Position numbers and translations under genes: made by a program. Positions 7,991 through 17,148 of a stretch of 39,911 nt of DNA are shown here, piece by piece. Source of the stretch: Phycisphaerae bacterium. GTDB lineage: Bacteria; Planctomycetota; Phycisphaerae; UBA1845; UTPLA1. Every line of letters starts with the position of its first letter. Positions within the stretch are counted from its first letter, which is position 1. The DNA is taken from the NCBI GenBank assembly GCA_030432035.1, contig JAUIHO010000016.1:1-39911 (forward strand). Reading direction: 5' to 3'. The notes under the pieces are model-generated. The model made no database searches. It was not told the origin of the DNA and worked only from the letters and a program-made list of their open reading frames with translations.

Positions 7991-8311
7991 ATGGCAGATC
8001 CTTCGATCAATGTGAATGGGCTCGATGCACTACGGTCGTTAAGGCCGGATATTGCATCTGGACAAACGAATCAAACGCAGGAAACGCCGGAGAAAGACTT
8101 TCGCGCGTTCTTGTTGGAAAGCCTCGATAAGGTCAATCAGTTGCAGAACGAGGCCGACGAAGGTGTGCAAAAACTGTTGACGGGTGAAACGGATAACGTG
8201 GCCGAGGTGTTCAGCACCAGTCGCAAAGCGGGCGTCGCGTTCGATCTGTTGATGGAGATTCGCAACAAGCTGTTGGATGCGTATTCGGAAATTCAGCAGA
8301 TGCGCGTGTAG
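7991..8311 (+). CDS. fliE: MS-ring/rod junction protein FliE
   Basis: FliE couples the MS ring to the proximal rod and is among the first exported proteins. The 106 residues are normal in length. The core shows the family pattern: FRAFLLESLDKVNQLQNEAD, then a helix with LTGETDNVAEV, and the ending FDLLMEIRNKLLDAYSEIQQMRV. A good Shine-Dalgarno (GCAGGAG) precedes the ATG. Confidence 0.94.
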   Translation: MADPSINVNGLDALRSLRPDIASGQTNQTQETPEKDFRAFLLESLDKVNQLQNEADEGVQKLLTGETDNVAEVFSTSRKAGVAFDLLMEIRNKLLDAYSEIQQMRV

Positions 8312-8319
8312 GGCTCTGA

Positions 8320-8344
8320 CAGAGCTGTGCCCGTAAGGAAGCGG
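8320..8344 (+). repeat. Dispersed repeat P5, copy 1
   Basis: This 25-base sequence ends in CCGTAAGGAAGCGG. It matches 29927-29951 at 22 of 25 positions. It begins nine bases after the fliE stop and is not strongly palindromic. Confidence 0.65.
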
Positions 8345-8394
8345 TGTGTGTGAGAGTTTGCGGGGTTCTCAATACTGAGAATCGCGAGAGAAAC

Positions 8395-8418
8395 ACCGGT
8401 TGCAAACCGGTGCCACAG
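8395..8418 (+). repeat. Palindromic repeat P1, copy 2
   Basis: ACCGGTT-GCA-AACCGGT has the shortened tail GCCACAG. It ends 24 bases before the fliF start, inside the fliE-fliF leader. Confidence 0.85.
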
Positions 8419-8442
8419 TTAAGAACGTAACCCACGTAACGG

Positions 8443-10146
8443 ATGACGATGGATTACTTGCGGCAACAACTAGAAGCGATTCGGGGGCAACTCGGGTCGT
8501 TGTCGGTCTCCGGCAAGATCGCGAGTGGCTTGCTCGCGCTGCTGGTCGTGATCGGCATCTACTGGTTGGCCACGCTCGGTGCGGGCGGCGGTTGGACGAT
8601 GCTGCTCGATCAGCCCGTTGCCAGTGACGATGCGACGGCGATGCAAGCCGAGATGTTGATCGCCGGAATCGAATCCAAGGTCGAAGGCGACCGAATCTTC
8701 GTGAAGGGCGGTGCCGGCAATCGACAGCGCGCCCAAGCCTTGCTCGCGCAACGCGGCGTCATGCCGACTGACACGGCTGTCGGTTTTAGCACGCTCATCG
8801 AAGCATCCAATCCGTTTGTTCCCGAAAAGGAAATGGACCGCCGCTGGATGGTGGGCCTGCAAAATGAAATCGCGAGCGTGTTGCGCGAGTTCCGCGGCAT
8901 TCGCGATGCAAGCGTGTTGATCCAGGTGCCGCGCAAACGCGGTGTGCTCAATCGCGATAAGGGCGCGGCCAGTGCCAGCGTTAACGTTAAGACCGAATTC
9001 AACAAACCGCTTGAGCCCGATCAGGTTGAAGCCATTTCCAGTTTTGTTTCCGGTGCGGTTGAAGGGCTCGTCGCGACCAACGTCAGCATTACCGACGGTC
9101 GCAATCATTACCGAACGGAAAAAGGCGACGACCAAGCACGCAAGTCGCAGCTCGCCGAACAGCGCGCTCAGGAAGAACATTATCGAGACATGATCTACGA
9201 TCGGTTTCGGTATATCTCCGGCATGGTCGCGACCGTGCGCGTGAAGCTGCGCGACGAAACCGAGCGAATCGAGAGCAAGGAACTTGGCGGTCAGCCCTTC
9301 CCCATTAGCGAAACAACGGAAAGCACGGAAAGTAAGAACGCGACAGGTGCGGCGGGTCCGGGTGTTCGACCCAATCAGGGAACGGCGGTAACCGCTGGTG
9401 GGGACGGTCGTTCGTCAACAACGGAGAAGAGCGAAACAACGTTTAGTACCGAGCGCGACGTCACGGTCAAAGAAACGCTGCGACCGCCGGGGTTTCTCGA
9501 TATGTTGACGGCGTCGGTCTCAGTGCCGCACAGCTATCTCGCGCATATCTACCGTCAGCAAAATAACCTTCAGGCAGATAACGCCGTTAACCACGACCAG
9601 ATCACGGCAGTCGCGGGTTCGGTGTTGGCGGATATCGAGAAGCAAATCGAAACATTGCTTTACGACGAGAACCTTGCTCAGGCAGATGTGCGGCAGGTTG
9701 CCGTCGATTGGTTCTATGACGACATCCCAACGTCCACTGCAGTCGCTGGGGGCGATGCGGCGCTGGCCTCGGCGGCGGGTGGTATGGAAGACTATCTCGC
9801 GATGGCGCGTGAGTACGGACCGACGGCCGGCTTAGCGTTGTTGGCGATCGTTCCATTGTTTTACGTGATGCGCTTGGCGAAGAAGGCGCAAACGATGGTG
9901 GCCTCAGGTGAGGATGTGAACGGCGGCGCAGGTGCCCACGATGACGACGACCTGGAAGTGCTGGGCGGCGGACCGATTGCGGTTGGCCAGGCGGAGGGCA
10001 TGCATAGCACGATGGTCGGTCACGAAGTGGACGAAGGTTTGGTGCGCACGCAACAGATCGTCGATCAGATTGCGGACTTGGTGAAAGAAGATCCCGGTTC
10101 GGCGGCCACGATCATCGAAGGATGGTTGGCCGAGCCTGGAAGGTGA
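8443..10146 (+). CDS. fliF: Flagellar MS-ring protein FliF
   Basis: FliF builds the MS ring that carries the rod and the switch. The 567 residues show a first membrane helix (about 27-45) and ring-building motifs (RAQALLAQRGVMPTD, then PFVPEKEMDRRWMVGLQNEIA). A low-complexity Ser/Thr/Gly linker lies at about 285-330, and a second membrane helix at about 458-476. The C-terminal tail (VKEDPGSAATIIEGWL) is the segment that binds FliG. The ATG at 8443 has little Shine-Dalgarno, and an ATG two codons later (8449) is equally possible. It sits directly before fliG, its binding partner. Confidence 0.95.
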   Translation: MTMDYLRQQLEAIRGQLGSLSVSGKIASGLLALLVVIGIYWLATLGAGGGWTMLLDQPVASDDATAMQAEMLIAGIESKVEGDRIFVKGGAGNRQRAQALLAQRGVMPTDTAVGFSTLIEASNPFVPEKEMDRRWMVGLQNEIASVLREFRGIRDASVLIQVPRKRGVLNRDKGAASASVNVKTEFNKPLEPDQVEAISSFVSGAVEGLVATNVSITDGRNHYRTEKGDDQARKSQLAEQRAQEEHYRDMIYDRFRYISGMVATVRVKLRDETERIESKELGGQPFPISETTESTESKNATGAAGPGVRPNQGTAVTAGGDGRSSTTEKSETTFSTERDVTVKETLRPPGFLDMLTASVSVPHSYLAHIYRQQNNLQADNAVNHDQITAVAGSVLADIEKQIETLLYDENLAQADVRQVAVDWFYDDIPTSTAVAGGDAALASAAGGMEDYLAMAREYGPTAGLALLAIVPLFYVMRLAKKAQTMVASGEDVNGGAGAHDDDDLEVLGGGPIAVGQAEGMHSTMVGHEVDEGLVRTQQIVDQIADLVKEDPGSAATIIEGWLAEPGR

Positions 10147-10157
10147 TGAATTAACGC

Positions 10158-11192
10158 ATGGTTGCGGCAGCAAAGGACAATACACAGACCGAGCAGCTTA
10201 GCGGTTTGCGCAAGACGGCCATCCTATTGGTTAGTCTCGAGCGCAAGGCGGCGGGGCAGATTCTCAAGCAACTCGACGAGACGACGGTGGAAAGCGTCTC
10301 GCGCGAAATCGCTCATCTCGGTTCGGTAAGCGCCGAAGTGCGCGAACGCGTTGTTGCAGAGTTTCATGCGTTGGCGTTGGCGCATTCGTACACCGAAGCG
10401 GGTGGCCTGATGTATGCCAAGAGCCTGCTGAGCGAATCACTGCCCGAAGGCGAAGCGGCTCGCATCATCGAGCAGATCGAACGGCAGTTTTATTCAAAGC
10501 CGTTTAACTTTCTCGCCAAAGCGGAAACCGAAAGCCTGATGGCGTTCATCATCGACGAGCATCCGCAAACGATTGCTTTGATTCTCGCGCACCTAACGCC
10601 GGAAAAAGCGAGCGAACTGCTCAGCGGTTTGAACGACGAAAAGAAGGTCGAAGTCATCAGCCGCATCTCGCGCATGGAGCAAACCAGCCCCGACGTCATC
10701 AAAGAGGTTGAATACAGCCTCGAACAGCGCCTAAGCGGCATGATGACGGACGGCTTGCAACGCGTGGGTGGCGTTGAGTCGGTGGCGTCGATTTTGAACC
10801 TGACGGATCGGTCGACGGAAAAGAGCATTCTCGAATCGCTCGATCAGGACGATCCGGAACTGGTCGAAGAGATTCGCCGCTTGATGTTCGTCTTTGAAGA
10901 TATCTTGCTGGTCAACGACCGCGGCGTGCAATCCTTCCTGAAGGAAGTCGAAACGGCAGACTTGGTGTTGGCACTGCGCACGGCGTCGGAAGAGTTGAAA
11001 GAGAAGATTTTCGCCAACATGTCGGAGCGTGCGGCGCAAAACATCAAAGAAGAAATGGAATACATGGGGCCGGTGCGGCTCAATGATGTAGAGATGGCGC
11101 AGCAGAAGATCGTGGATATCGTCCGACGTCTGGAAGAATCGGGTGAGATTATCATTGCCGGTCGCGGCGGCGATTCGGAGCTGATCGTATGA
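10158..11192 (+). CDS. fliG: Flagellar motor switch protein FliG
   Basis: FliG links FliF to the C-ring and takes torque from the stator. The 344 residues are of normal length. Visible landmarks are the N-terminal KTAILLVSL segment, the EHPQTIALILAHL armadillo motif (about 132-144), the flexible hinge MFVFEDI, and the charged torque helix around LRTASEELKEKIFANMSERA. The switch's force-transmitting part is therefore intact, which implies a stator encoded outside the window. The gene overlaps fliH by ATGA. Confidence 0.96.
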   Translation: MVAAAKDNTQTEQLSGLRKTAILLVSLERKAAGQILKQLDETTVESVSREIAHLGSVSAEVRERVVAEFHALALAHSYTEAGGLMYAKSLLSESLPEGEAARIIEQIERQFYSKPFNFLAKAETESLMAFIIDEHPQTIALILAHLTPEKASELLSGLNDEKKVEVISRISRMEQTSPDVIKEVEYSLEQRLSGMMTDGLQRVGGVESVASILNLTDRSTEKSILESLDQDDPELVEEIRRLMFVFEDILLVNDRGVQSFLKEVETADLVLALRTASEELKEKIFANMSERAAQNIKEEMEYMGPVRLNDVEMAQQKIVDIVRRLEESGEIIIAGRGGDSELIV

Positions 11193-11932
11193 GCGCGCTC
11201 ATCAAAGCCGGTAGCGACGGCCACGCGGCGCGCGGCCTGAAAGGCCTGAACCTGCGCGACGTGCAGCGCGATGCCGAAGGCATTTTGTCGCAGGCACGCA
11301 CCGAGGCGGCGCAGATCATCGCGGCCAGCCGTGCCGCCGCCGAGCGCGAGCGCGAAGCCATTCTCGAGAAAGCACGGGCCGAAGGATACAAAATCGGCCT
11401 CGATACAGGTCGCAAGGAAGGCCGCGAAGCGGGGTTAAACGAATCGCGCGCCGCCTTTGAGAAGAACCAAGGCCAGATAACGGCAACGTTGAAGCTATTG
11501 ATCGATGAGTTCGGCGATCAGCGTGACAGCTTGTATGCACAGTCGCGCCGCGATGTGGTGCTGTTGGCCGTCGTGATCGCGTCGCGCTTTTTGAAGCTAT
11601 TGGCGACCGACGAAGCCGCGGCGGGGCAGATTGCCGTCGAAGCAACGGAGGACGCGTTGGAGTTGTTACGCGGTGCGACGGACGTATGCATTCGCGTGCA
11701 TCCGGCCGATGCGGCAGCGCTGGAATTGTTCGTCGAAAACGTCGGCGATCAGGTCAGCGGTTCGCGGCACTTGCAGATGATCGAAGACGATAGTGTCGGA
11801 CGCGGCGGTGTGATGGTCGAAAGCGCTGCAACGACGATCGACGGCACGATGGATGCACGAATCGAAAAAATAGCGGGCGAGTTACTCGAACATTGGCGCG
11901 AACGACTAGCGGAGTTGCACATTAAGCGATGA
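11189..11932 (+). CDS. fliH: Flagellar export ATPase regulator FliH
   Basis: FliH binds the ATPase FliI, holds it inactive and docks it to the C-ring. The 247 residues have an Ala/Glu/Arg-rich coiled coil (about 25-95, with AAAEREREAILEKARAEGY). A V-ATPase-E-like C-terminal domain follows, ending with DRIEKI-type helices (MDARIEKIAGELLEHWRERL). It overlaps fliG and fliI by four bases on each side, a tight translational coupling. Confidence 0.9.
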   Translation: MSALIKAGSDGHAARGLKGLNLRDVQRDAEGILSQARTEAAQIIAASRAAAEREREAILEKARAEGYKIGLDTGRKEGREAGLNESRAAFEKNQGQITATLKLLIDEFGDQRDSLYAQSRRDVVLLAVVIASRFLKLLATDEAAAGQIAVEATEDALELLRGATDVCIRVHPADAAALELFVENVGDQVSGSRHLQMIEDDSVGRGGVMVESAATTIDGTMDARIEKIAGELLEHWRERLAELHIKR

Positions 11933-13284
11933 CGGCATTGGCTGAACCCATCTCGATGGCGCGAACGGCGTCGACGCTCGGCATTGCCGGACGCGTCGTG
12001 TCGATGTCGGGCCTTACGATTCACGCGACGGGCTTGCCCGTCTCGGTGGGGGCGCTGTGCGAAATCAACGCTGGCGGCGATCGCGTCATTCCGGCGGAGG
12101 TCATTGGTTTTCGCGGCGACGTGACGTTGCTGATGCCGCTTGATGATGCGAGTGGTCTAACCGAAGGCCAGCATGTGCATTGTGTTTCAACGCGACAACG
12201 CGTGCCCGTCGGCCCGGGATTGTTAGGCCGCGTGGTCGATGCACTGGGCCGCCCGATCGACGATCGACCTGCGCCTGCCGTCGAACGGTTCTATGACTTG
12301 CATGCAACGCCGCCGCATGCACTGCGACGACCGCGAATTGATAAGCCGGTTTCGGTTGGTATTCGTTCGATCAATTCGATGTTGACGATCGGCCAGGGCC
12401 AACGCGTGGGCATCTTCGCCGGCACCGGCGTGGGTAAGAGCGTGTTGCTCGGCATGATGGCGCGTTACACATCTGCGGATGTAACCGTCATCGCACTGGT
12501 CGGTGAACGTGGTCGCGAGTTGCAGGACTTTATCGCGAAAGACCTCGGCCCCGAGGGCTTGAAGCGCTCGGTAATCGTCATCAGTACGTCGGATCAATCG
12601 CCGCCCTTGCGCATGCGTGCGTGCTTTACGGCGACCAGCATTGCCGAGTATTTCCGCGACCGGGGCGCGAATGTATTGCTGTTGACCGACTCGATCACAC
12701 GTATGGCGATGGCGTCGCGCCAAATTGCCTTGGCTGCGGGCGAGCCGCCGGCGACGAAGGGTTATCCGCCGAGCGTCTTTGCAACGTTGCCGCGCCTTTT
12801 GGAACGCAGCGGTCGATCCGAACGCGGCTCGATCACCGGCATCTATACCGTCTTGGTCGAAGGCGATGATCTAAACGACCCGGTAGCCGACGCGGTGCGC
12901 GGTATTCTCGATGGGCACATCGTGTTGTCGCGACGCTTGGCCAACCGCAGTCAGTATCCGGCGGTCGATGTGCTGCGCAGCATCAGCCGCGTAATGCCCG
13001 ACATTGTGGATGACAATCATTTGATTGCGCAACAAAAAGTGCGACGCGTGATGGCGGTGTGGGAAGAGATCGAAGACCTCGTGAATATCGGCGCCTACGC
13101 TAAGGGCGCGAACGCCGAGTACGACCTTGCCGTTGAGTTGCGTCCGAAGATTGAGGCGTTTTTGCGGCAGGAAATGAAACAGGGCATCGGTGTGGAAGAT
13201 GCGGCGGCGGCATTGCAAGGATTGCAAGCCGATATCGATGGATTTATCGCGGCGCGCACGGCAGCGAAAGGTGGTAAAGCGTGA
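11929..13284 (+). CDS. fliI: Flagellum-specific export ATPase FliI
   Basis: FliI is the F1-beta-like hexameric ATPase that unloads and unfolds export substrates. The 451 residues show the N-terminal barrel, Walker A GTGVGKS (165-171), the DECR-like DSITRMAMASRQIALAAGEPP region, and the conserved TKGYPPSVFATLPRLLERSG. The C-terminal helical domain ends normally. It overlaps fliH upstream (ATGA) and fliJ downstream, its two partners in the soluble export complex. Confidence 0.97.
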   Translation: MTALAEPISMARTASTLGIAGRVVSMSGLTIHATGLPVSVGALCEINAGGDRVIPAEVIGFRGDVTLLMPLDDASGLTEGQHVHCVSTRQRVPVGPGLLGRVVDALGRPIDDRPAPAVERFYDLHATPPHALRRPRIDKPVSVGIRSINSMLTIGQGQRVGIFAGTGVGKSVLLGMMARYTSADVTVIALVGERGRELQDFIAKDLGPEGLKRSVIVISTSDQSPPLRMRACFTATSIAEYFRDRGANVLLLTDSITRMAMASRQIALAAGEPPATKGYPPSVFATLPRLLERSGRSERGSITGIYTVLVEGDDLNDPVADAVRGILDGHIVLSRRLANRSQYPAVDVLRSISRVMPDIVDDNHLIAQQKVRRVMAVWEEIEDLVNIGAYAKGANAEYDLAVELRPKIEAFLRQEMKQGIGVEDAAAALQGLQADIDGFIAARTAAKGGKA

Positions 13285-13757
13285 TGGAGAACAATGGATT
13301 GTTCCGCTTTGAAACTCTGCTCAAGCTGCGCAAGCAGCGCGAGGATGAGGCCAAGCGCATCGTTGCCGAGCGGATGAACCGCATTCGCGCGTTGGAAGAA
13401 CGACAAGAAGCGATTCAGCAACGCATCACGACGGAAGTGAATCAGGTGCGCAACGAATTGCAAGTTTATAAGCTCGATACCGATCAGATTCGGCTCGGCC
13501 GCCATTGGATCACGCGAATGCGACAGGGGTTGTTGCATGCGGAGGCGGAGATGCGCACGCAGCAAGCGATATTGGCTGCCGAACGGCGCAAGCTCGCAGA
13601 GGCAACGACCGAACGCAAGATATTGGCGCGGCTGAAGGAACAGCGGATGGAAAAGGCGCTGGCCGAACAGCGTCGCCGCGAGCAAGCCGATATGGACGAG
13701 CTAAACACGCTGCGCTTTGTGCATGCGGGTTTGGAAATGGAGCGCGATAGAACGTGA
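13284..13757 (+). CDS. fliJ: Flagellar export stalk protein FliJ
   Basis: FliJ is the gamma-like coiled coil that enters the FliI ring and contacts FlhA. The 157 residues are almost wholly two long helices. The family start FRFETLLKLRKQREDEAKR leads a continuous pattern of Arg, Glu and Gln heptads. The ATG at 13284 is chosen because it shares one base with the fliI stop (TGATG). A GTG one codon earlier (13281) is the alternative. Its stop overlaps the next gene by GTGA. Confidence 0.85.
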   Translation: MENNGLFRFETLLKLRKQREDEAKRIVAERMNRIRALEERQEAIQQRITTEVNQVRNELQVYKLDTDQIRLGRHWITRMRQGLLHAEAEMRTQQAILAAERRKLAEATTERKILARLKEQRMEKALAEQRRREQADMDELNTLRFVHAGLEMERDRT

Positions 13758-14419
13758 AGAGCATCGTCTCCGCGCTCATGCTGACGGCCTTTGTGAATCT
13801 GCTCGCCATTCTGGGCGTTGCGGGTTACGCGTGGCAAAACGGTTGGCTCACGCCGGAGCGCGTGCGCGAAGCGGTGACGGTGTTAACCGAAGATGCAGAT
13901 GAGAAAGCGGACGATGCCGAAGACGCGATGAAAGTAGGCGACGCGGCGAAGGGCGAAGTGGTGGCCGACGGTCAGACGATCGACAAAACGCTTCGCAAGA
14001 GTCGGCAAGCCGAAGAGCGCTTTCGGATTGAATTGGAACGTCGGGATCGCGAATTGCAGGATGCATTCGCGTTGTTGGAAACGCGCTGGCTGGAACTGGT
14101 TCGACAGCAGGAGCAGTTGCAGTCAGAGCGCGACCGGTTTGAGGCGGAGCGTCAACGGATCGCGGAAGAGACGGGTAGCGATGGTATCAAGGCCGAAATC
14201 GCCACGTTGGCGACCGTCGACGCGAAGACGGCGAAGGCGTTGCTGCAGCTAAAAGACGACGCCGACGTGGTACGCATCTTGATGGCGATGGACGCCCGCA
14301 AGCGGTCGAAGATCGTCAAGCAATGCAAGACGGATGAAGAGCGCCGATGGATCGAGCGCATATTGGAGAAGTTTCATGAAAGCAGTGTGGCACAGGCGGA
14401 GGACCTGGGCGCAGGCTAA
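13754..14419 (+). CDS. MotE-like protein with MgtE/FliG-type helical domain
   Basis: The protein has 221 residues. A single N-terminal membrane helix (about 5-27) is followed by an acidic linker and a coiled coil (about 80-145). The C-terminal helical domain (TAKALLQLKDDADVVRILMAMDARKRSKIVKQCKTDEER) resembles the MgtE-N/FliG-middle fold. This layout and the place between fliJ and fliK match YlxF/MotE of Bacillus-type clusters. MotE is described as a chaperone that stabilises the MotC-type stator. The GTG start overlaps the fliJ stop. The MotE role is inferred from shape and position. Confidence 0.7.
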   Translation: MKSIVSALMLTAFVNLLAILGVAGYAWQNGWLTPERVREAVTVLTEDADEKADDAEDAMKVGDAAKGEVVADGQTIDKTLRKSRQAEERFRIELERRDRELQDAFALLETRWLELVRQQEQLQSERDRFEAERQRIAEETGSDGIKAEIATLATVDAKTAKALLQLKDDADVVRILMAMDARKRSKIVKQCKTDEERRWIERILEKFHESSVAQAEDLGAG

Positions 14420-14443
14420 ATCCTATTATCAGGAGCCTGACCC

Positions 14444-16243
14444 GTGGGTACCTTCACATACGCGGCCGGAATTAGTCGACCGCCCGAGCTAAGGCAGTTT
14501 CCGCCGGCGCGCGAGAATTTGCGCGCGACGGAAAACCGCTTTAACGATTATCTCGATGAGGCGCGGGCGCCGAAGGCGAAACCCGAGCGCGACGTCGATC
14601 GCGCGGAGGATGTGCGCAAAGACGAATCGGAAGAGGCGCCCAAGCCCGAAGCAAACGACGAAGCCGCGCCGGCGTCGGATAATGCCGAGCAAGCCGCCGC
14701 CGAGTCGGTCGCGAGCGATGTTACTGCAGATGCAAGTGTGACGGTAACGTTCTCGCTCGATGGTGCCGCGCAGACGAGTGACGTCGATGTCGCGACGTCG
14801 ACTGCGAATGCCGATGCACAGGCAAAGGCGGTCGCAAACCAAAACGTCGATCGCTCGAACGTACAGTCGAACACGACGCAATCCGAAAATACATCTCAAC
14901 AAGCGCAAACGCGCACGGATGCCACGTCGCAAGCGGATGATGGGCAGGCCGCGCGCCAGCAGGTGACGCAGCCGACGCGCGCCGATGAAACCTTGCAGCA
15001 AGCAAAGACGGTCTCGCAGACGACCGATCAAGCGCAGGTGGCAGAGAATAAAGCGTCGCAGCAGAACGCGGATGGCACGCAACGCGCTACCAATGCAGAC
15101 GCGCGCCCCACGCGCGAAGCGAGCGACGCGACAAACCAGCAAGCCGAATCCGGCAAGCCAAAAGTTGAGACGAATCGTGCGCAGTCGAACCAAGCGACTC
15201 GTGATACAAGCGGCTCGACACAGGCGCAACCTTCCCTTTTCGACCAGAAAATTGACGCGGCCAAGACGGCAGAGCGTTTAGGTCAAAGCGAGTATGTCGT
15301 ACCCGGCGCTGCGATTGAAGGTGGCCGGGCAGCGGGCGGCCAACGCGACCGAGCGGACGCAACGGTATCCGGTAAAGCGGCTGCGGTTGATACGGATGGC
15401 GCGGAGAGAGTGACAGAGGCCAAAGCAAACGCGAGTGAAGGCAGTCGCTTGTCGAAGCTGCTATCTGAAGCATTGGGTTCAGCAGACGACAACACACCGA
15501 CAGGTACGATTAAGACGGCGCGCGGCGATAGCGCGGCGTTGTCGACGTTCCGGTTGCTGACCGACGGGGCGATCGATGCATCGCGCAGTCAATCGGGCAA
15601 TCACGGCGCGGCGCATACTGTCGATGGTGCATCGGCATCGTCGCAAGCCTCGGCAGCGCGCGGCTTAAACGCGCCAAACCAAGCCGGTCAATTGGTAGGG
15701 CAATTGCTTAACGCGTCGGTCGAAAAAGCCGATGGTGCTGAGGCCTTAGCGCGGGTGTTGAATGCATCGAGCGTACCGGGGCGACACCAAGCGACGTTGC
15801 GACTCGACCCGCCGGAGCTGGGCCAGGTCAACATTCGCATCGATCTCAAACACGAGGGATTGTCGTTACAAGTGCAAGCCGAATCGCGCGAGGTCGCGCG
15901 ACTGCTCGAATCGCGATTGACGGATTTGCGTGACGCATTAGCAACGCACGGCATTCGTATCGAACGCACTGACGTGGTGGTACAGAGCAACGCCACCAAC
16001 GATGCGCAGCTAAACAATTCAACGACAGACGAACAATCGAATGCGGCGACGTATGCGGATTCGCAGGAATCCAACGCGCAGCAGGATTCGCAAGATACGC
16101 ATCGCACCGACGACGGTTACCGACCTGCATCTGGTGACGAACGCGGTGCGATCGATGATGCAAGCGACGCGGATGTGTCATTGAAACTCGATCAAGACGA
16201 ACAACCACTGCTGTCGGAGACGGCGGTTAATTTGGTGGCCTGA
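14444..16243 (+). CDS. fliK: Flagellar hook-length control protein FliK
   Basis: FliK acts as an exported ruler and switches FlhB from hook to filament substrates. The 599 residues have a very long low-complexity first part (about 1-430) rich in Ala, Gln, Asp, Thr and Asn. A compact Flg_hook domain follows (about 445-525), with the signature LRLDPPELGQVNIRIDL and LLESRLTDLRDALATHGI. An acidic disordered tail closes the protein. The GTG start has a good AGGAG. The length is above that of many FliK proteins (about 375-500), with the excess in the disordered part. Confidence 0.9.
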   Translation: MGTFTYAAGISRPPELRQFPPARENLRATENRFNDYLDEARAPKAKPERDVDRAEDVRKDESEEAPKPEANDEAAPASDNAEQAAAESVASDVTADASVTVTFSLDGAAQTSDVDVATSTANADAQAKAVANQNVDRSNVQSNTTQSENTSQQAQTRTDATSQADDGQAARQQVTQPTRADETLQQAKTVSQTTDQAQVAENKASQQNADGTQRATNADARPTREASDATNQQAESGKPKVETNRAQSNQATRDTSGSTQAQPSLFDQKIDAAKTAERLGQSEYVVPGAAIEGGRAAGGQRDRADATVSGKAAAVDTDGAERVTEAKANASEGSRLSKLLSEALGSADDNTPTGTIKTARGDSAALSTFRLLTDGAIDASRSQSGNHGAAHTVDGASASSQASAARGLNAPNQAGQLVGQLLNASVEKADGAEALARVLNASSVPGRHQATLRLDPPELGQVNIRIDLKHEGLSLQVQAESREVARLLESRLTDLRDALATHGIRIERTDVVVQSNATNDAQLNNSTTDEQSNAATYADSQESNAQQDSQDTHRTDDGYRPASGDERGAIDDASDADVSLKLDQDEQPLLSETAVNLVA

Positions 16244-16284
16244 GGCTTGGCTGAGCCAATCCGGGCGCCGGTAGAGGACTAGAA

Positions 16285-17058
16285 ATGGATACCACCAGCA
16301 TTGCCGCACAAACGAATTCGGCGTTAGCGGCACAGAACGCCACCACGCGCGGCTTCGATGAGATCAGCACGGAAGACTTCTTCGCGCTGATGGTCGAAGA
16401 GTTGCGATCTCAGGATCCGCTCGATCCGAAAGACAACCAACAACTGTTGCAACAGATGTCGACCATCCAACAGTTAGAGCAATCGTCGACGTTGACCAAA
16501 ACGTTGGAAGCGCTGACGAACGAGCAGCGCTTCGGTTCGACGGCCAACCTTATCGGTAACTATGTGCTCGGCACGGTCACCGACTCGGGCGGCATACCGA
16601 CGGACATCGACGGCTTGGTCGTGGGCGTGTCGTTTGAAGGCAACGGCAATGCGGTGCTGAATCTGCACGATGGCCGTGCGATTCCGGCGAAGAACATTCG
16701 CGAAGTCACGCTGGTGGAGAACCTACCGCCGGAAATTCTCGCCGAGTTGGAAGCCGAACTTGAGCAGATCGCTAACAACAACGCGCCGCCTCCGGCAGAG
16801 GGCGAAACGGACGACACCACAGAGGGTTCGACGGATGGCGACGCGGGTGATGATGCCGCTGGCAAAGCGATCTCCGTCGGGCGCGGTCGCACACCCGATC
16901 GCGAATCGGCGTTGAAGTTGCTCGACAAGATTCGCACGCAACGGGCCGAAGCGCGTGAGGCGGCTGCCGCACGCGACTTTCAAAACGGCGTCAACGTCGT
17001 GGGTGAATTGATCAACAGCGTCTTCTCGCCGGGTGTGAGTGCCGGCTTTAGCGCTTGA
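16285..17058 (+). CDS. flgD: Flagellar hook-capping protein FlgD
   Basis: FlgD caps the growing hook and lets FlgE subunits fold under it. The N-terminal part shows the family motif DFFALMVEELRSQDPLDPKDNQQLLQQMSTIQQLEQ (in pieces, about residues 32-67). A small beta domain follows with LIGNYVLGTV. The usual Fn3-like C-terminal domain is not recognisable. An acidic Asp/Glu/Thr linker (about 170-195) and a helical tail take its place. The 257 residues are slightly long for the family. It precedes flgE, its substrate. Confidence 0.88.
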   Translation: MDTTSIAAQTNSALAAQNATTRGFDEISTEDFFALMVEELRSQDPLDPKDNQQLLQQMSTIQQLEQSSTLTKTLEALTNEQRFGSTANLIGNYVLGTVTDSGGIPTDIDGLVVGVSFEGNGNAVLNLHDGRAIPAKNIREVTLVENLPPEILAELEAELEQIANNNAPPPAEGETDDTTEGSTDGDAGDDAAGKAISVGRGRTPDRESALKLLDKIRTQRAEAREAAAARDFQNGVNVVGELINSVFSPGVSAGFSA

Positions 17059-17148
17059 TAGACACGTATGAACCGCGTCGCCGTGTTGCGGCGCTTCGAT
17101 AAGAACAAACAAAAAAGTTTCGCCGGATAGAAGTGGAGAATCGGAAAC

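Noticed and set aside
14489-15229. Long antisense open frame (246 codons) opposite fliK
   Set aside because: It is very Arg/Leu/Cys-rich and explained by the biased Ala/Asp/Gln codons of fliK. No ribosome site or motif was seen.
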